Shown in pieces: positions 44,355-58,534 of a stretch of DNA of 64,000 bases. Made by a program: the position numbers and the translations under genes. Under the pieces are notes generated by a model that worked only from the letters and a program-made list of their open reading frames with translations, searched no databases and was not told the DNA's origin. The stretch's first letter is position 1. Each line of letters opens with the position of its first letter. Origin of the DNA: Ptiloglossa arizonensis (lineage: Eukaryota > Arthropoda > Insecta > Hymenoptera > Colletidae); assembly GCF_051014685.1 (NCBI RefSeq), contig NW_027478717.1, forward strand, positions 62,001 through 126,000, written 5' to 3'.

Positions 44355-47300
44355 ATATACGTTATACATTATACGTTATGCGTTATTCGTTATACGTTTT
44401 ACGTTATACGTTACACGTAATTCGTAATACGTTATACCTGATAGGTTATACGTTCTACGTTATACGTTATACGTTATACGTTATACGTTATACGTTATAC
44501 GTTATACGTTATATGTTATACGTTATACGTTATACGTTATACGTTACATGCTATACGTTATACGTTATACGTTATACGTTACACGTTATACGTTATACGT
44601 TATACGTTATACGTTATACGTTATACGTTATACGTTATACGTTATACGTTATACGTTATACGTTATACGTTATACGTTATACGTTATACGTTATACGTCA
44701 TAGGTTATACGTTATACGTTATACGTTATGCGTTATACGTTATACGTTATACGTTATACGTTATACGTTATACGTTATACGTTGTACGATATACGTTATA
44801 CGTTATACGTTATACGTTATACGTTATACGTTATACGTAATTCGTAATACGTTATACCTGATACGTTATACGTTCTACGTTATACGTTATACGTTATACG
44901 TTATACGTTATACGTTATACGTGATAAGTTATACGTTATACGTTATACGTTATTCTTTATACGTTATACGTTATACGTTATACGTTATACGTCATACGTT
45001 ATACGTTATACGTTATACGTTATACGTTATACGTTATACGTTATACGTTATACGTTATACGTTATACGTTATACGTTATGCGTTATACGTTAGACGTTAT
45101 ACGTTATACGTTATACGTTATACGTTATACGTTATACGTTATACGTTATACGTTGTACGTTATACGTTATACGTTATACGTTATACGTTATACGTTATAC
45201 GTTATACGTTATACGTTATACGTAATTCGTAATACGTTATACCTGATACGTTATACGTTCTACGTTATACGTTATACGTTATACGTTATACGTTATACGT
45301 TATACGTTATACGTGATAAGTTATACGTTATAAGTTATTCGTTATTCTTTATACGTTATACGTTATACGTTATACGTTATACGTCATACGTTATACGTTA
45401 TACGTTAGACGTTATACGTTATACGTTATACGTTATACGTTATACGTTATACGTTATACGTTATACGTTATACGTTATACGTTATACGTTATACGTTATA
45501 CGTTATACGTTATACGTTATACGTTATACGTTATACGTTATACGTTATACGTTATACGTTATACGTTATACGTAATACGTTATACGTTATACGTTATACG
45601 TTATACGTTATACGTTATACGTTATACGTTATATGTTATACGTTATTCTTTATACGTTATACGTTATACGTTATACGTTATACGACATACGTTATTCTTT
45701 ATACGTTATACGTTATACGTTATACGTTATACGACATACGTTATACGTTATACGTTATACGTTATACGTCATAGGTTATACGTTATACGTCATTGATTAT
45801 ACGTTATACGTTATACGTTATACGTTATACGTTATACGTTATACGTTATACGTTATACGTTATACGTGAAACGTTATACGTTATAAGTTATACGTTATAC
45901 GTTATACGTTATACGTTATACGTTATACGTTATACGTTATACGTTATACGTTATACGTTATACGTTATACGTTATACGTTATACGTTATACGTTATACGT
46001 TATACGTTATACGTTATACGTTATTCTTTATACGTTATACGTTATACGTTATACGTTATACGTTATACGTTATACGTTATACGTTATACGTTATACGTTG
46101 TACGTTATACGTTATACGTTATACGTTATACGTTATACGTGAAACGTTATACGTTATAAGTTATACGTTATACGTTATACGTTATACGTTATACGTTATA
46201 CGTTATACGTTATACGTTATACGTTATACGTTATACGTTATACGTTATACGTTATACGTTATACGTTATACGTTATACGTTATACGTTATACGTTATACG
46301 TTATACGTAATACGTTATACGTTATACGTTATACGTTATACGTTATACGTTATACGTTATACGTTATACGTTATACGTTATACGTTATACGTTATACGTT
46401 ATACGTTATACGTTATACGTTATACGTTAGACGTTATACGTTATACGTTATTCGTGATACGTTATACGTTATACGTCATACGTTATACGTCATACGTTAT
46501 TCGTTATACGTTATACGTTATACGTTATACGTTAGACGTTATACGTTATACGTCATACGTTATACGTTATACGTTATACGTTATACGTTATACGTTATAC
46601 GTTATACGTTATACGTTATACGTTATACGTTATACGTTATACGTGAAAAGTTATACGTTACATGCTATACGTTATACGTTATACGTTATACGTTATACGT
46701 TGTACGTTATACGTTATACGTTATAAGTTATACGTTATACGTTATACGTTATACGTCATACGTTATACGTCATACGTTATTCGTTATACGTTATGCGTTA
46801 TACGTTATACGTTATACGTTATACGTTATTCTTTATACGTTATTCGTTATACGTTATACGTTATACGTCATACGTTGTACGTTATACGTTATACGTTATA
46901 CGTTATACGTTATACGTTATACGTTATACGTTATACGTTATACGTTTTACGTTATACGTTATACGTTATACGTTATACGTTATACGTTATACGTTATACG
47001 TTATACGTTATACGTTATACGATATACTTTATACGTTATACGTTATACGTTAGACGTTATACGTTATACGTTATACGTTATACGTTATACGTTATAAGTT
47101 ATACGTTATACGTTATACGTTATACGTCATACGTTATACGTCATACGTTATTCGTTATACGTTATGCGTTATACGTTATACGTTATACGTTATACGTTAT
47201 TCTTTATACGTTATTCGTTATACGTTATACGTTATACGTCATACGTTGTACGTTATACGTTATACGTTATACGTTATACGTTATACGTTATACGTTATAC

Positions 47301-48200
47301 GTTATACTTTATACGTTATACGTTATACGTTAGACGTTATACGTTATACGTTATACGTTATACGTTATACGTTATACGTTATACGTTATACGTTATTCGT
47401 TATACGTTATACGTTATACGTTATACGTTATACGTTATACGTGATACGTTATACGTCATACGTTATACGTTATACGTAATACGTTATACGTTATACGTTA
47501 TACGTTATACGTTATACGTTATACGTTATACGTTATACGTTATACGTTATACGTTATACGTTATACGTAATACGTTATACGTTATACGTTATACGTTATA
47601 CGTTATACGTTATACGTTATACGTTATACGTTATATGTTATACGTTATTCTTTATACGTTATACGTTATACGTTATACGTTATACGACATACGTTATTCT
47701 TTATACGTTATACGTTATACGTTATACGTTATACGACATACGTTATACGTTATACGTTATACGTTATACGTTATAGGTTATACGTTATACGTCATAGATT
47801 ATACGTTATACGTTATACGTTATACGTTATACGTTATACGTTATACGTTATACGTTATACGTGAAACGTTATACGTTATAAGTTATACGTTATACGTTAT
47901 ACGTTATACGTTATACGTTATACGTTATACGTTATACGTTATTCTTTATACGTTATACGTTATACGTTATACGTTATACGTTATACGTTATACGTTATAC
48001 GTTATACGTTATACGTTGTACGTTATACGTTATACGTTATACGTTATACGTTATACGTTATACGTTATACGTTATACGTTATACGTTATACGTTATACGT
48101 TATACGTTATACGTTATACGTTATACGTTATACGTTATACGTTATACGTTATACGTTATACGTAATAAGTTATACGTTACATGCTATACGTTATACGTTA
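44355..48200 (+). repeat. 4.0-kb tandem higher-order repeat, copy 2
   Basis: Follows copy 1 directly, starting with word G at 44,355 and carrying word H at 45,790 (mutated to TCATTGA) and 47,792. It is about 320 bp shorter than copy 1 through loss of whole units, mainly between 46,454 and 46,662. Its internal repeat is 371 bp (46,793 and 47,164) instead of 455 bp. Confidence 0.78.
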
Positions 48201-50689
48201 TACGTTATACGTTGTACGTTATACGTTATGCGTTATAAGTTATACGTTATACGTTATACGTTATACGTTATACGTTATACGTTGTACGTTATACGTTATA
48301 CGTTATACGTTATACGTTATACGTTATACGTTATACGTTATACGTTATACGTTATACGTTGTACGTTATACGTTATACGTTATTCGTGATACGTTATACG
48401 TTATACGTCATACGTTATACGTCATACGTTATTCGTTATACGTTATACGTTATACGTTATACGTTATACGTTATACGTTATACGTTATACGTTATACGTT
48501 ATACGTTATACGTTATACGTTATACGTTAGACGTTATACGTTATACGTTATACGTTATACCTTATAAGTTATACGTTATACCTTATAAGTTATACGTCAT
48601 AAGTTATACGATACACGTTATACGTTATTCGAAATATGTAATACGTAATACGTTTTACGATATTCGTTATACGTTCTTCGTTACACGTTATACGTTATAC
48701 GTTATGCGTTATACGTTTTACGTTATTCGTGATACGTTATACGTTATACGTTATACGTTATACGGTATACGTTATACGTTATACGTTATACGTTATACGT
48801 TATACGTTATACGTTATACGTTATACGTTATACGTTATACGTTATATGCTATACGTTATACGTTATACGTTATACGTTGTACGTTATACGTTATACGTTA
48901 TACGTTGTACGTTATACGTTATACGTTATACGTCATACGTTTTACGTCATACGTTATTCGTTATACGTTATACGTTATACGTTATACGTTATACGTTATA
49001 CGTTATTCTTTATACGTTATACGTTATACGTTATACGTTATACGTCATACGTTATACGTAATACGTGATAAGTTATACGTTATACGTTATACGTTATTCT
49101 TTATACGTTATACGTTATACGTTATACGTTATACGTCATACGTTATACGTTATACGTTATACGTTATACGTTATACGTCATACGTTATACGTCATACGTT
49201 ATTCGTTATACGTTATACGTTATACGTTATACGATATACGTTATACGTTATACGTTATACGTTACATGCTATACGTTATACGTTATACGTTATACGTTTT
49301 ACGTTATACGTTATACGTTATATGTTATACGTTATATGTTATACGTTATACGTTATACGTTACATGCTATACGTTATACGTTATACGTTGTACTTTATAC
49401 GTTACACGTTATACGTTATACGTTATACGTTATACGTTATACGTTATACGTTATACGTTATACGTTATACGTTATACGTTATACGTTATACGTTATACGT
49501 TATACGTTATACGTTATACGTTAAACGTTATACGTTACATGCTATACGTTATACGTTATACGTTATACGTTGTACGTTATACGTTATACGTTATACGTTG
49601 TACGTTATACGTTATACGTTATACGTCATACGTTATACGTCATACGTTATTCGTTATACGTTATACGTTATACGTTATACGTTATACGTTATACGTTATA
49701 CGTTATTCTTTATACGTTATACGTTATACGTTATACGTTATACGTCATACGTTATACGTTATACGTTATACGTTATACGTTATACGTTATACGTTACATG
49801 CTATACGTTATACGTTATACGTTATACGTTGTACGTTATACGTTATACGTTATACGTTGTACGTTATACGTTATACGTTATACGTCATACGTTATACGTC
49901 ATACGTTATTCGTTATACGTTATACGTTATACGTTATACGTTATACGTTATACGTTATTCTTTATACGTTATACGTTATACGTTATACGTTATACGTCAT
50001 ACGTTATACGTTATACGTTATACTTTATACGTTATACGTTATACGTTATACGTCATACGTTATACGTCATACGTTATACGTTATACGTCATACGATATAC
50101 GTTATACGTTATACGTTATGCGTTATTCGTTATACGTTTTACGTTATACGTTACACGTAATTCGTAATACGTTATACCTGATACGTTATACGTTCTACGT
50201 TATACGTTATACGTTGTACGTTACACGTTATACGTTATGCGTTATACGTTATACGTTATACGTAATTCGTAATACGTTATACCTGATACGTTCTACGTTC
50301 TACGTTATACGTTATACGTTATACGTTATACGTTATACGTTATACGTTATACGTTATACGTTATACGTTATACGTTATACGTTATACGTTACATGCTATA
50401 CGTTATACGTTATACGTTATACGTTGTACGTTATACGTTATACGTTATACGTTGTACGTTATACGTTATACGTTATACGTCATACGTTTTACGTCATACG
50501 TTATTCGTTATACGTTATACGTTATACGTTATACGTTATACGTTATACGTTATTCTTTATACGTTATACGTTATACGTTATACGTTATACGTCATACGTT
50601 ATACGTTATACGTTATACGTTATACGTTATACGTTATACGTTATACGTCATACGTTATACGTAATACGTTATACGTTATACGTTATACG

Positions 50690-53600
50690 ATATACGTTAT
50701 ACATTATACGTTATGCGTTATTCGTTATACGTTTTACGTTATACGTTACACGTAATTCGTAATACGTTATACCTGATAGGTTATACGTTCTACGTTATAC
50801 GTTATACGTTATACGTTATACGTTATACGTTATACGTTATACGTTATACGTTATATGTTATACGTTATACGTTATACGTTATACGTTACATGCTATACGT
50901 TATACGTTATACGTTATACGTTACACGTTATACGTTATACGTTATACGTTATACGTTATACGTTATACGTTATACGTTATACGTTATACGTTATACGTTA
51001 TACGTTATACGTTATACGTTATACGTTATACGTTATACGTTATACGTCATAGGTTATACGTTATACGTTATACGTTATGCGTTATACGTTATACGTTATA
51101 CGTTATACGTTATACGTCATACGTTATACGTTATACGTTATACGTTATACGTTATACGTTATACGTTATACGTTATACGTTATACGTTATACGTTATACG
51201 TTATACGTTATACGTTATACGTTATACGTTATACGTTATACGTTATACGTTATACGTAATTCGTAATACGTTATACCTGATACGTTATACGTTCTACGTT
51301 ATACGTTATACGTTATACGTTATACGTTATACGTTATACGTGATAAGTTATACGTTATACGTTATACGTTATTCTTTATACGTTATACGTTATACGTTAT
51401 ACGTTATACGTCATACGTTGTACGTTATACGTTATACGTTATACGTTATACGTTATACGTTATACGTTATACGTTATACGTTATGCGTTATACGTTAGAC
51501 GTTATACGTTATACGTTATACGTTATACGTTATACGTTATACGTTATACGTTGTACGTTATACGTTATACGTTATACGTTATACGTTATACGTTATACGT
51601 TATACGTTATACGTTATACGTAATTCGTAATACGTTATACCTGATACGTTATACGTTCTACGTTATACGTTATACGTTATACGTTATACGTCATACGTTA
51701 TACGTTATACGTTATACGTTATACGTTATACGTTATACGTTATACGTTATACGTTATACGTTATGCGTTATACGTTAGACGTTATACGTTATACGTTATA
51801 CGTTATACGTTATACGTTATACGTTATACGTTATACGCTGTACGTTATACGTTATACGTTATACGTTATACGTTATACGTTATACGTTATACGTTATACG
51901 TTATACGTTATACGTTATACGTTATACGTTATACGTTATACGTTATACGTAATTCCTAATACGTTATACCTGATACGTTATACGTTCTACGTTATACGTT
52001 ATACGTTATACGTTATACGTTATACGTTATACGTGATAAGTTATACGTTATACGTTATACGTTATTCTTATACGTTATACGTTATACGTTATACGTTATA
52101 CGTCATACGTTATACGTTATACGTTATACGTTATACGTTATACGTTATACGTTATACGTTATACGTTATACGTTATGCGTTATACGTTAGACGTTATACG
52201 TTATACGTTATACGTTATACGTTATACGTTATACGTTATACGTTATACGTTATACGTTATACGTGATAAGTTATACGTTACATGCTATACGTTATACGTT
52301 ATACGTTATACGTTGTACGTTATACGTTATACGTTATACGTTATACGTTATACGTTATACGTTGTACGTTATACGTTATACGTCATACGTTATACGTTAT
52401 ACGTTATACGTCATACGTTATACGTCATACGTTATTCGTTATACGTTATATGTTATACGTTATACGTTATACGTTATACGTTATACGTTATTCTTTATAC
52501 GTTATACGTTATACGTTATACGTTATACGTCATACGTTATACGTTATACGTTATACGTTATACGTTATACGTTATACGTTATACGTTATACGTTATACGT
52601 TATACGTTATACGTTATACGTTATACGTTATACGTTATACGTTATACGTTATACGTTATACGTTATACGTTATACGTTATACGTTACACGTTATACGTTA
52701 TACGTTATACGTTATACGTTATACGTTATACGTTATACGTTATACGTTATACGTTATACGTTATACGTGAAACGTTATACGTTATACGTTATACGTTATT
52801 CGTTACACGTTATGCGTTATACGTTATTCGTTATACGTTATACGTTATACGTTATACGTTATACGTTATACGTTATACGTTATACGTTATACGTAATACG
52901 TTATACGTTATACGTTATACGTTATACGTTATACGTTATACGTTATACGTTATACGTTATACGTTGTACGTTATACGTTATACGTTATACGTCATACGTT
53001 ATACGTCATACGTTATTCGTTATACGTTATACGTTATACGTTATACGTTATACGTTATACGTTATTCTTTATACGTTATACGTTATACGTTATACGTTAT
53101 ACGTCATACGTTATACGTTATACGTTATACTTTATACGTTATACGTTATACGTTATACGTCATACGTTATACGTCATACGTTATACGTTATACGTCATAC
53201 GATATACGTTATACGTTATACGTTATGCGTTATTCGTTATACGTTTTACGTTATACGTTACACGTAATTCGTAATACGTTATACCTGATACGTTATACGT
53301 TCTACGTTATACGTTATACGTTGTACGTTACACGTTATACGTTATGCGTTATACGTTATACGTTATACGTAATTCGTAATACGTTATACCTGATACGTTA
53401 TACGTTCTACGTTATACGTTATACGTTATACGTTATACGTTATACGTTATACGTTATACGTTATACGTTATACGTTATACGTTATACGTTATACGTTACA
53501 TGCTATACGTTATACGTTATACGTTATACGTTGTACGTTATACGTTATACGTTATACGTTGTACGTTATACGTTATACGTTATACGTCATACGTTTTACG

Positions 53601-53803
53601 TCATACGTTATTCGTTATACGTTATACGTTATACGTTATACGTTATACGTTATACGTTATTCTTTATACGTTATACGTTATACGTTATACGTTATACGTC
53701 ATACGTTATACGTTATACGTTATACGTTATACGTTATACGTTATACGTTATACGTTATACGTCATACGTTATACGTAATACGTTATACGTTATACGTTAT
53801 ACG
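50690..53803 (+). repeat. 3.1-kb tandem higher-order repeat, copy 1 (with one-base deletion)
   Basis: It runs from word G at 50,690 to word G at 53,804. Upstream anchors (50,393) repeat at +3,107 and downstream anchors (51,763; 52,175; 52,282) at +3,506. These offsets are one base short of a multiple of 7 because the block contains the deletion at 52,069. Confidence 0.78.
52062..52074 (+). other. One-base deletion shifting the satellite register
   Basis: The usual pair of a TTATTCT unit and a TTATACG unit is 13 bp here instead of 14, one T being lost, so the second unit is TATACG. Register falls from 3 to 2 modulo 7. Outside the transposon, this and its duplicate are the only net register changes I detect. 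Confidence 0.88.
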
Positions 53804-56296
53804 ATATACGTTATACATTATACGTTATGCGTTATTCGTTATACGTTTTACGTTATACGTTACACGTAATTCGTAATACGTTATACCTGATAGGTTATAC
53901 GTTATACGTTATACGTTATACGTTATACGTTATACGTTATACGTTATACGTTATACGTTATACGTTATACGTTATATGTTATACGTTATACGTTATACGT
54001 TATACGTTACATGCTATACGTTATACGTTATACGTTATACGTTACACGTTATACGTTATACGTTATACGTTATACGTTTTACGTTATACGTTATACGTTA
54101 TACGTTATACGTTATACGTTATACGTTATACGTTATACGTTATACGTTATACGTTATACGTTATACGTCATAGGTTATACGTTATACGTTATACGTTATG
54201 CGTTATACGTTATACGTTATACGTTATACGTTATACGTCATACGTTATACGTTATACGTTATACGTTATACGTTATACGTTATACGTTATACGTTATACG
54301 TTATACGTTATACGTTATACGTTATACGTTATACGTTATACGTTATACGTTATACGTTATACGTTATACGTTATACGTAATTCGTAATACGTTATACCTG
54401 ATACGTTATACGTTCTACGTTATACGTTATACGTTATACGTTATACGTTATACGTTATACGTGATAAGTTATACGTTATACGTTATACGTTATTCTTTAT
54501 ACGTTATACGTTATACGTTATACGTTATACGTCATACGTTGTACGTTATACGTTATACGTTATACGTTATACGTTATACGTTATACGTTATACGTTATAC
54601 GTTATGCGTTATACGTTAGACGTTATACGTTATACGTTATACGTTATACGTTATACGTTATACGTTATACGTTGTACGTTATACGTTATACGTTATACGT
54701 TATACGTTATACGTTATACGTTATACGTTATACGTTATACGTTATACGTTATACGTTATACGTTATACGTAATTCGTAATACGTTATACCTGATACGTTA
54801 TACGTTCTACGTTATACGTTATACGTTATACGTTATACGTTATACGTTATACGTGATAAGTTATACGTTATACGTTATACGTTATTCTTTATACGTTATA
54901 CGTTATACGTTATACGTTATACGTCATACGTTGTACGTTATACGTTATACGTTATACGTTATACGTTATACGTTATACGTTATACGTTATACGTTATGCG
55001 TTATACGTTAGACGTTATACGTTATACGTTATACGTTATACGTTATACGTTATACGTTATACGTTGTACGTTATACGTTATACGTTATACGTTATACGTT
55101 ATACGTTATACGTTATACGTTATACGTAATTCGTAATACGTTATACCTGATACGTTATACGTTCTACGTTATACGTTATACGTTATACGTTATACGTCAT
55201 ACGTTATACGTTATACGTTATACGTTATACGTTATACGTTATACGTTATACGTTATACGTTATACGTTATGCGTTATACGTTAGACGTTATACGTTATAC
55301 GTTATACGTTATACGTTATACGTTATACGTTATACGTTATACGCTGTACGTTATACGTTATACGTTATACGTTATACGTTATACGTTATACGTTATACGT
55401 TATACGTTATACGTTATACGTTATACGTTATACGTTATACGTTATACGTTATACGTAATTCCTAATACGTTATACCTGATACGTTATACGTTCTACGTTA
55501 TACGTTATACGTTATACGTTATACGTTATACGTTATACGTGATAAGTTATACGTTATACGTTATACGTTATTCTTATACGTTATACGTTATACGTTATAC
55601 GTTATACGTCATACGTTATACGTTATACGTTATACGTTATACGTTATACGTTATACGTTATACGTTATACGTTATACGTTATGCGTTATACGTTAGACGT
55701 TATACGTTATACGTTATACGTTATACGTTATACGTTATACGTTATACGTTATACGTTATACGTTATACGTGATAAGTTATACGTTACATGCTATACGTTA
55801 TACGTTATACGTTATACGTTGTACGTTATACGTTATACGTTATACGTTATACGTTATACGTTATACGTTGTACGTTATACGTTATACGTCATACGTTATA
55901 CGTTATACGTTATACGTCATACGTTATACGTCATACGTTATTCGTTATACGTTATATGTTATACGTTATACGTTATACGTTATACGTTATACGTTATTCT
56001 TTATACGTTATACGTTATACGTTATACGTTATACGTCATACGTTATACGTTATACGTTATACGTTATACGTTATACGTTATACGTTATACGTTATACGTT
56101 ATACGTTATACGTTATACGTTATACGTTATACGTTATACGTTATACGTTATACGTTATACGTTATACGTTATACGTTATACGTTATACGTTACACGTTAT
56201 ACGTTATACGTTATACGTTATACGTTATACGTTATACGTTATACGTTATACGTTATACGTGAAACGTTATACGTTATACGTTATACGTTATTCGTT
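53804..56296 (+). repeat. 3.5-kb tandem higher-order repeat, copy 2
   Basis: Partner of 50,690-53,803, carrying its own copy of the one-base deletion near 55,575. It holds one extra 392-bp sub-repeat (TTATGCG, TTATACG, TTAGACG marker at about 54,602 and 54,994), which accounts for 3,506 minus 3,114. The match fades near 56,296. Confidence 0.76.
55568..55580 (+). other. Duplicate of the one-base register deletion
   Basis: Identical 13-bp context exactly 3,506 bp after the first deletion, inside the 3.5-kb duplication. It is therefore a copy of the same event. Register falls from 2 to 1 modulo 7. Confidence 0.88.
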
Positions 56297-58534
56297 ACAC
56301 GTTATGCGTTATACGTTATTCGTTATACGTTATACGTTATACGTTATACGTTATACGTTATACGTTATACGTTATACGTTATACGTAATACGTTATACGT
56401 TATACGTTATACGTTATACGTTATACGTTATACGTTATACGTTATACGTTATACGTTATACGTTATACGTTATACGTTATACGTTATACGTTATACGTTA
56501 TACGTCATACGTTATACGTTATACGTTATACGTTATACGTTATACGTTATACGTTATGCGTTATACGTTATGCGTTATACGTTATACGTTATACGTTATA
56601 CGTTATACGTTATACGTTATACGTTATACGTTATACGTTATACGTTATACGTGAAACGTTATACGTTATACGTTATACGTTATACGTTATTCGTTACACG
56701 TTATGCGTTATACGTTATTCGTTATACGTTATACGTTATACGTTATACGTTATACGTTATACGTTATACGTAATACGTTATACGTTATACGTTATACGTT
56801 ATACGTTATACGTTATACGTTATACGTTATACGTTATACGTTATACGTTATACGTTATACGTTATACGTTATACGTTATACGTTATACGTTATACGTTAT
56901 ACGTTATACGTTATACGTTATACGTTATACGTGATAAGTTATACGTTACATGCTATACGTTATACGTTATACGTTATACGTTGTACATTATACGTTATAC
57001 GTTATAAGTTATACGTTATACGTTATACGTCATACGTTATACGTCATACGTTATTCGTTGTACGTTATACGTTATACGTTATACGGTATAGGTTATACGT
57101 TATACGGTATACGTTATACGTTATACGTTATACGTTATACGCTATACGTTATATGTTATACGCTATACGTTATACGTAATATGTAATGCTTCATACGTTT
57201 TACGTTATTCGTTATACGTTTTTCGTTACAAGTTATACGTTATACGTAATACGTTATAAGTTATATGTCATAAGTTATACGATACATGTTATACGTTATA
57301 CGAAATATGTAATACGTAATACGTTTTACGATATTCGTTATACGTTCTTCGTTACACGTTATACGTTATACGTTATGCGTTATACGTATTACGTTATTCG
57401 TGATACGTTATACGTTATACGTTATACGTTATACGGCATACGTTATACGTTATACGTTATACGTTATACGTTATACGTTATACGTTATACGTTATACGTT
57501 ATACGTTATACGTTATACGTTATACGTTATACGTTATACGTTATACGTTATACGTTATACGTTATACGTTATACGTTATACGTTATACGTTATACGTTAT
57601 ACGTTACACGTTATACGTTATACGTTATACGTTATACGTTATACGTTATACGTGATAAGTTATACGTTACATGCTATACGTTATACGTTATACGTTATAC
57701 GTTGTACGTTATACGTTATACGTTACTCGTGATACGTTATACGTTATACGTCATACGTTATACGTCATACGTTATTCGTTTTACGTTATACGTTATACGT
57801 TATACGTTATACGTTATACGTTATACGTTATACGTTATACGTTTTACGTTATACGTTATACGTTATACGTTATACGTTATACGTTATACGTTATACGTTA
57901 TACGTTATACGTTATGCGTTATACGTTATACGTTATACGTTATACGTTATACGTTATACGTTATACGTTATACGTTATACGTTATACGTTATACGTTATA
58001 CGTTATACGTTATACGTTATACGTTATACGTTATACGTGAAACGTTATACGTTATACGTTATACGTTATACGTTATTCGTTACACGTTATGCGTTATACG
58101 TTATTCGTTATACGTTATACGTTATACGTTATACGTTATACGTTATACGTTATACGTAATACGTTATACGTTATACGTTATACGTTATACGTTATACGTT
58201 ATACGTTATACGTTATACGTTATACGTTATACGTTATACGTTATACGTTATACGTTATACGTTATACGTTATACGTTATACGTTATACGTTATACGTTAT
58301 ACGTTATACGTTATACGTTATACGTGATAAGTTATACGTTACATGCTATACGTTATACGTTATACGTTATACGTTGTACATTATACGTTATACGTTATAA
58401 GTTATACGTTATACGTTATACGTCATACGTTATACGTCATACGTTATTCGTTGGACGTTATACGTTATACGTTATACGGTATAGGTTATACGTTATACGG
58501 TATACGTTATACGTTATACGTTATACGTTATACG

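Larger units (their letters stand above)
1920..47798 (+). repeat. Signature word H (ACATACG ... TTATAGG ... TCATAGA), 7 copies
   Basis: A recurring block holds two ACATACG units and a TTATTCT unit, then usually TTATAGG, and then TCATAGA. The TCATAGA unit lies at 1,920; 6,155; 37,964; 41,534; 43,823; 45,790 (as TCATTGA) and 47,792. A TGAAACG unit and a TTATAAG unit usually follow. The word is absent between 6.2 and 37.8 kb, which separates zone B from zones A and C. Confidence 0.82.
7247..53908 (+). repeat. Signature word G (15 variant units, 105 bp), 14 copies
   Basis: A fixed 15-unit series runs from ATATACG through TTATGCG, TTATTCG, TTTTACG, TTACACG, TAATTCG, TTATACC and TGATAGG to TTCTACG. 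It starts at 7,247; 9,081; 12,217; 13,519; 16,571; 19,707; 21,016; 24,040; 30,046; 37,544; 40,064; 44,355; 50,690 and 53,804. The last copy has a plain unit instead of TTCTACG. Partial copies start at 14,415 (last four units only) and 16,438 (last seven units). Spacings are multiples of 7 after allowing for the transposon and the 1-base deletion. It is absent before 7,247 and after 53,908. Such a long ordered series cannot arise by independent mutation, so all copies descend from one ancestor by duplication. Confidence 0.9.

Noticed and set aside
48359..50167. A 602-codon plus-strand frame and dozens of similar ones as protein genes
   Set aside because: They consist only of the translated 7-mer, are open in all three frames at once, and begin and end at variant units. 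There is no non-repeat domain or codon bias, and start codons are incidental GTG, TTG or ATG.
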